Assembly (NCBI GenBank): GCA_016125155.1
Contig: WGMI01000021.1
Span: forward strand, 1-35,590
Direction: 5' to 3'
Source: a bacterium
Lineage (GTDB): Bacteria; Bacteroidota; Bacteroidia; Flavobacteriales; Schleiferiaceae
Length of the DNA stretch: 35,590 nt
Shown here: in pieces, positions 32,219 to 35,590 of the stretch
Layout of the letters: every line of letters starts with the position of its first letter
Numbering within the stretch: the stretch's first letter is position 1
The notes under the pieces: model-generated
Seen by the model: only the letters and a program-made list of their open reading frames with translations
What the model was told of the DNA's origin: nothing
Databases searched by the model: none
Translations under genes and position numbers: made by a program

Positions 32219-32314
32219 GTACGGTTCACGGGCTTTATCTTATTTGGGAATAGGAAAGTTTTAAAATAGGAAATCACTCGAAAACAACACTTGGCGCATC
32301 TTTGAATTTCACGT

Positions 32315-33529
32315 TCATCCCTTCCCCACCCGCCACACCTTCCTTCCCGATTCGGTCTGCAGTACCGCTAAGTAATTCCCTGGTACGAGTCTAGGGCAGG
32401 CAATGCGCGTGGAGTAGGTAGTGAGGGGTTGGCTGTACATGATTTGACCCTGAAGGGTGTAGAGGGTTAGGGTGCACGGTTTGGCGCAGAAATCGCTGTT
32501 GGCTGGCCATTCGACGATGAAATAGTCTTGAGCCGGGTTGGGGTAGAGCCGGACCGATGGCAATCCCTCTGGGCTGGAAAGCACAGGGCGCAAATCCAGT
32601 TTCCAAAGGCTTCGGGTGCGCTGGAGCGCGGAGTCCAGTCCTGTTGCCCAATATACCTGGCTGCCAAAAGCAAAGCCCACGGCTCCGGAGCGGGTTAGGG
32701 AAGGAGTCGGGTTCAAGTATTCCCAGCCCGAGGTTGTCAGGTTTAAAAGCCATATATCACTCAGCACAATAGATGGGCTCTGACGTCCGCCCATCACCAC
32801 CCCCACCCCAGCGACCTGAACAACAGAAGCATGGGTGCGGCCGGTTCCGGGAAAATCGGGCAGGGAAGACCAACCCAAAGCAGCCAAGTAGCCCCAAACT
32901 GAAGTGGGAAAATTCCCGAGCGGGTCTCGCCCCAATCCCATCCAGAACCCCTGTTTGTCCATAGCCCCCATCACCATGCGCCAACGCCCCCCAAAAGGCG
33001 CATTGTCCAAGCGCGTCCACGCATTTTTGTTCGGTTCAAACCTCCACAATTCAGCCAAAGCCTCGGATTCGGTGCTTTTGCCCCCATACACGTACACCGC
33101 ATCATTAACCACAGTGCAACCCATTCCACTCCGCCCTGTTGACGGGAAAGTCGGACCAGCACTCCAAGTCCCCAACGAAGGATTGAAAACCCAAACATTA
33201 TTCAGATAGGTACCTTGACGTACCCCCCCAAACAAATAGCCCAATCCTCCTCAAACCCAAGCGCAGGCATATTGCCGTTCCGCCCCCTCGGGCAAACCCA
33301 GAGCGGGCTCCCAAGCGTTCAACACCGGTTCGAAGGAAAAGAAATCGCCTGTTTCCGCGAACTCCTCGTTCAATCCCGTTCCGCAATAGGCCTTGCCGCC
33401 GAGGACAAACGCCACGCCGTCGTCTCGCTTACTGCCCGGAAAGTCGGGCAAGGCGGTCCAGGTTTGGGCCCATCCCCCTCCCAACGAGGCGCACAAGGCC
33501 CAGAACCCGCTCCAAATTCGATTCGTCAA
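32315..33529 (-). pseudogene. Kelch-repeat T9SS protein interrupted by one in-frame TGA
   Basis: On the minus strand a signal peptide (MTNRIWSGFW ... GGGWAQ) starts at 33529 and is followed by Kelch-type repeats: KRDDGVAFVLGGKAY, then YACAWV, TGA at 33251-33253, then GGLGYLFGGVRQG in the same frame. Further repeats include NNVWVFNPSLGTWSAGPTFP, DAVYVYGGKS and ELWRFEPNKNAWTRL. The C-terminus (about the last 80 residues) is a T9SS sorting domain: VRLYPNPAQDYFIVEW and LVPGNYLAVLQTESG. The stop interrupts a Kelch strand pair and is the only lesion, so the gene is newly broken, or has a sequencing error. If read through it would give a surface-exposed beta-propeller protein of about 404 residues. 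Confidence 0.85.
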
Positions 33530-33697
33530 AACAGGAAGATTTACCCAAAAGGCAACCGTGCCGAACTCAGTCTGCCGTACCCTAGAGTACAGGGCAAGAA
33601 CGGACTAAAATCTTCAATCGTATGGGGTAATATCCAGAGCCTCCCCAGGAGAAAGTGGAATTGGTGTATTTTCAACCCAATCCAATAAATCACCCCC

Positions 33698-34342
33698 ATG
33701 CACTACGGAATCATCGGATCGGGAATGGTGGCCCAGAGTTTGGCCAAAGGACTGTTGAAATACGGCCATCGGGTAACCGTGGGGAGCCGGGATGCGCAAA
33801 AGCAGCTCGAACTGGCCTCGGCGATAGAAGGCATCGAAACAGCCGGATTCCCGGAAACCGCCGAAAGGGCAGAGGCCCTCATTTTGGCCGTCAAAGGCAG
33901 CGCTGCACTCGACGCCCTCGGACAATGCGGGGCCGGGAACATACGCGGCAAGCTGATCATCGACGCCACCAACCCCATCGAAGCCGCCCCGCCCACCCAG
34001 GGCGTGTTGAAATTTTTCACCACCCTCGATGAATCGCTCATGGAACGCCTACAAAACGCGTTTCCCGAAGCCCACTTCGTCAAAGCCTTCAACTCCATCG
34101 GCAACGCCCATATGGTCGACCCCGATTTTGGAGCCGAAAAACCCACCATGTTCATCTGTGGCAACGACGCCACGAGCAAAGCCACCACCCGCGTCTTGCT
34201 CGAACAGTTCGGTTGGGAAGTCGAGGACCTTGGCAGCGCTCCTTCTGCCCGCGCCATCGAGCCCCTCTGCATGCTGTGGTGCATCCCCGGCATGCTCGAA
34301 GGCCGTTGGAACCACGCGTTTCGGTTGTTGAAGAAGCCATAA
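33698..34342 (+). CDS. NADPH-dependent F420 reductase-like oxidoreductase
   Basis: This 214-residue protein has an N-terminal Rossmann motif G-I-I-G-S-G-M-V-A (residues 4-12) and the pattern VGSRDAQKQLELA, then LILAVKG, IIDATNPI, FVKAFNSIG and MFICGNDA, all typical of the F420-dependent NADP oxidoreductase (NPD)-like family. In organisms without F420 these proteins use NAD(P)H with unknown substrates. It is cytoplasmic. It is divergent from the broken Kelch gene (168 nt apart) and appears monocistronic. Confidence 0.88.
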   Translation: MHYGIIGSGMVAQSLAKGLLKYGHRVTVGSRDAQKQLELASAIEGIETAGFPETAERAEALILAVKGSAALDALGQCGAGNIRGKLIIDATNPIEAAPPTQGVLKFFTTLDESLMERLQNAFPEAHFVKAFNSIGNAHMVDPDFGAEKPTMFICGNDATSKATTRVLLEQFGWEVEDLGSAPSARAIEPLCMLWCIPGMLEGRWNHAFRLLKKP

Positions 34343-34649
34343 TACGGGCTGATCAAAAGGATGTAGAAGAGGGCAGCCCGAAATCTCCTCAAAGAACCGC
34401 GACACAGTTCGGGTCAGTAACCCTGCAGAATCCGCTTCAAGAACGGGGATAACATTCTGTAGGATTTGATTTCTAAAAATCCGAATTTTACGTCGGAGGC
34501 GGGGGTGGGTGGAGTGCCGGGGACCCACCCACTCGGGAAAATTCGCGAAATAGACAAGAAATTCTGTAAGAAATTTTTTTAATTTTTCAACCTGCTGCGA
34601 CGGATTCCGCCGACCCTCCCCTCAATCCCCTCGCGACGGGCCCCCAGCG
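34343..34649. other. Non-coding spacer with a GC-rich hairpin
   Basis: No gene is seen. GGGTGGGT (34503-34510) pairs with ACCCACCC (34523-34530) in a strong hairpin, followed about 40 nt later by an A/T-rich stretch with several T-runs. It may be a bidirectional transcription barrier between the convergent oxidoreductase and DUF2490 genes, but the T-runs are too far for a standard terminator. Confidence 0.45.
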
Positions 34650-35417
34650 TCAACGATCGTTTTGATCCCCCTCCCACTCCGGAACGTAGTAGAAAAACAA
34701 CCGCAGCGTATGGTTGGCAAAATACTCAAAACCACTCGCACGCTGCTGATAGACATACATATACCCAAAATCATAACTCCAGCCGCTCTGGCCCAACGGC
34801 TGTTGAATGCCGATAAACAACCGGTTTTGATCGAAGGTGTTGTAGACGATTTCCGGACCGAACTGAACAAACACCTCGTCCATAAACGCCAGCCGAGGCC
34901 AGCTCGGATCCCGGAAAATCCGATAGTTGCCCAAAATCATCATCCGCACTCGGTCGGTAACAGCATATCCATTCCCCGAGCCATCGGGCCGGAGTTGCTC
35001 CCGCCAACGCTGCTCATTCCGAAGGCGATACAACAAACGCAAACGAGAACCATTTTGATGCCATTGCAACTGCTGATGAATCCTCCATTCATTCCCCGCG
35101 CTGCGGCCCGATTCGGTATCGGAATAAAAACCCTGCCAACCCCCACCCGCCGAAACCCAAAACAGATCGTTCACCCAATATCCCAACGCCCCTCGGTACA
35201 TCTGAAAATCCACCTCGCTCAAATCGAGCGCACTGCGATAGTGGGCATCGGCATACCAGCCCCAGTGCTTAGACGCGCGCACCGTGGCGTTGACACTGGT
35301 CCAAAAGTGTTGCTGCGATTCGACAGAACGCTCTGCCGGTGCAGGTTGGGCCCGCAAGCTACCCCCGAAGAGAAACCAACAAAAGAGACAACCCAAAAAA
35401 GGAAGCGTCCAGGCCAT
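34650..35417 (-). CDS. DUF2490 outer-membrane protein
   Basis: This 255-residue protein starts at MAWTLPFLG, giving a typical signal peptide with cleavage near GGSLRAQ; an upstream Met at 35489 would add a charged extension and is less likely. The mature part matches DUF2490: QQHFWTSVNATVRASKHW, VDFQMYRGALGYWV, LRLLYRLRNEQRW, VRMMILGNYRI and the C-terminal RLFFYYVPEW. Alternating hydrophobic strands suggest an outer-membrane beta barrel. Function of the family is unknown. Confidence 0.87.
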   Translation of the reverse strand: MAWTLPFLGCLFCWFLFGGSLRAQPAPAERSVESQQHFWTSVNATVRASKHWGWYADAHYRSALDLSEVDFQMYRGALGYWVNDLFWVSAGGGWQGFYSDTESGRSAGNEWRIHQQLQWHQNGSRLRLLYRLRNEQRWREQLRPDGSGNGYAVTDRVRMMILGNYRIFRDPSWPRLAFMDEVFVQFGPEIVYNTFDQNRLFIGIQQPLGQSGWSYDFGYMYVYQQRASGFEYFANHTLRLFFYYVPEWEGDQNDR

Positions 35418-35486
35418 TCGGTTTTGTGAATCCAACGTCAGTCTGAGGCCGTGAGGTGGCCTAGTCTCTTCGGACAGTTTTCTGTT

Positions 35487-35494
35487 CAAATATA
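35487..35494 (-). promoter_or_regulatory. -7 box of the DUF2490 gene (TATATTTG)
   Basis: TATATTTG on the minus strand is a perfect TAnnTTTG match 69 nt upstream of the DUF2490 ATG. No TTG was found at the expected -33 distance. Confidence 0.5.
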
Positions 35495-35590
35495 GTTGAC
35501 AATGAAAAGAGGGGGTCTGGGGGAGATTTAAAACTCTTTGTTTTTGTTTAAATCGCTCAAGAGGCTTTTCGATAGACCTGATATGGAGCA

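Noticed and set aside
33251..33253. TGA recoded as Trp or selenocysteine
   Set aside because: Several intact genes in the window end at TGA, and no hairpin of SECIS type was apparent after the codon.

Overview
The window looks like a chromosomal segment of a Bacteroidota bacterium, most likely in or near the Flavobacteriia/Cryomorphaceae side, of moderate GC. The reasons are: two proteins with type IX secretion (T9SS) C-terminal sorting domains; a BatA-type aerotolerance protein; DUF4920, DUF493 and DUF2490 proteins; a stand-alone MnmD; a DnaE with a fused N-terminal proofreading exonuclease; and promoter boxes of the Bacteroidota type (TTG, 19 nt, TAnnTTTG). All identifications come from reading the translated sequence and recalling families; no database search was possible.

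Layout. 1-1.6 kb: two tandem paralogous secreted repeat proteins, one carrying an OmpA peptidoglycan-binding domain. 1.65-5.4 kb: a dihydroorotase-like protein lacking the metal-binding HxH motif, a BatA-like membrane protein and a YbjQ protein, all on the minus strand. 5.5-7.3 kb: DUF493, a decayed IS4-type transposase, three tandem 35-bp repeats and an orphan Cys-rich protein. 7.4-10.5 kb: exported C1 peptidase, alpha/beta hydrolase, epimerase. 10.6-13.8 kb: a tightly overlapping operon (DUF4920 lipoprotein, c-type cytochrome lipoprotein, MnmD, NUDIX) divergent from ilvE. 13.8-18.1 kb: LytTR response regulator with its LytS-type kinase, a large T9SS protein, an HMA metallochaperone-like protein. 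18.2-19.6 kb: decayed DNA with an RHS fragment and a toxin-antitoxin pair whose toxin is frameshifted. 19.6-21.7 kb: thioredoxin-fold protein, HdeD-like membrane protein, GT2 glycosyltransferase. 21.7-26.9 kb: hairpin-rich spacer, dnaE, trxA and a clear terminator. 26.9-28.0 kb: DUF58 protein and tRNA-Asp with a full promoter and terminator.

28.3-32.2 kb is the most interesting part. Directly downstream of the tRNA-Asp lies a compact same-strand run: FkbM methyltransferase, MazG-like nucleotide pyrophosphohydrolase, a PD-(D/E)XK nuclease fused to a DUF2075 superfamily 1 helicase, and an HNH endonuclease with a conserved N-terminal domain that may be a nucleic-acid reader. The last three look like a candidate defence or nucleic-acid-processing module; the tRNA-proximal position, a degenerate copy of the tRNA 3' region and a drop in GC toward the end of the run suggest acquisition. 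32.3-35.6 kb holds a Kelch/T9SS gene interrupted by one in-frame TGA, an F420-type NAD(P)-binding oxidoreductase and a DUF2490 outer-membrane protein.

Three patterns recur. Accessory genes are often relics (transposase, RHS, toxin, Kelch). Several genes have a -7 promoter box ending only 4-6 nt before the start codon, suggesting very short or absent leaders. Operon genes often overlap by 4 nt.
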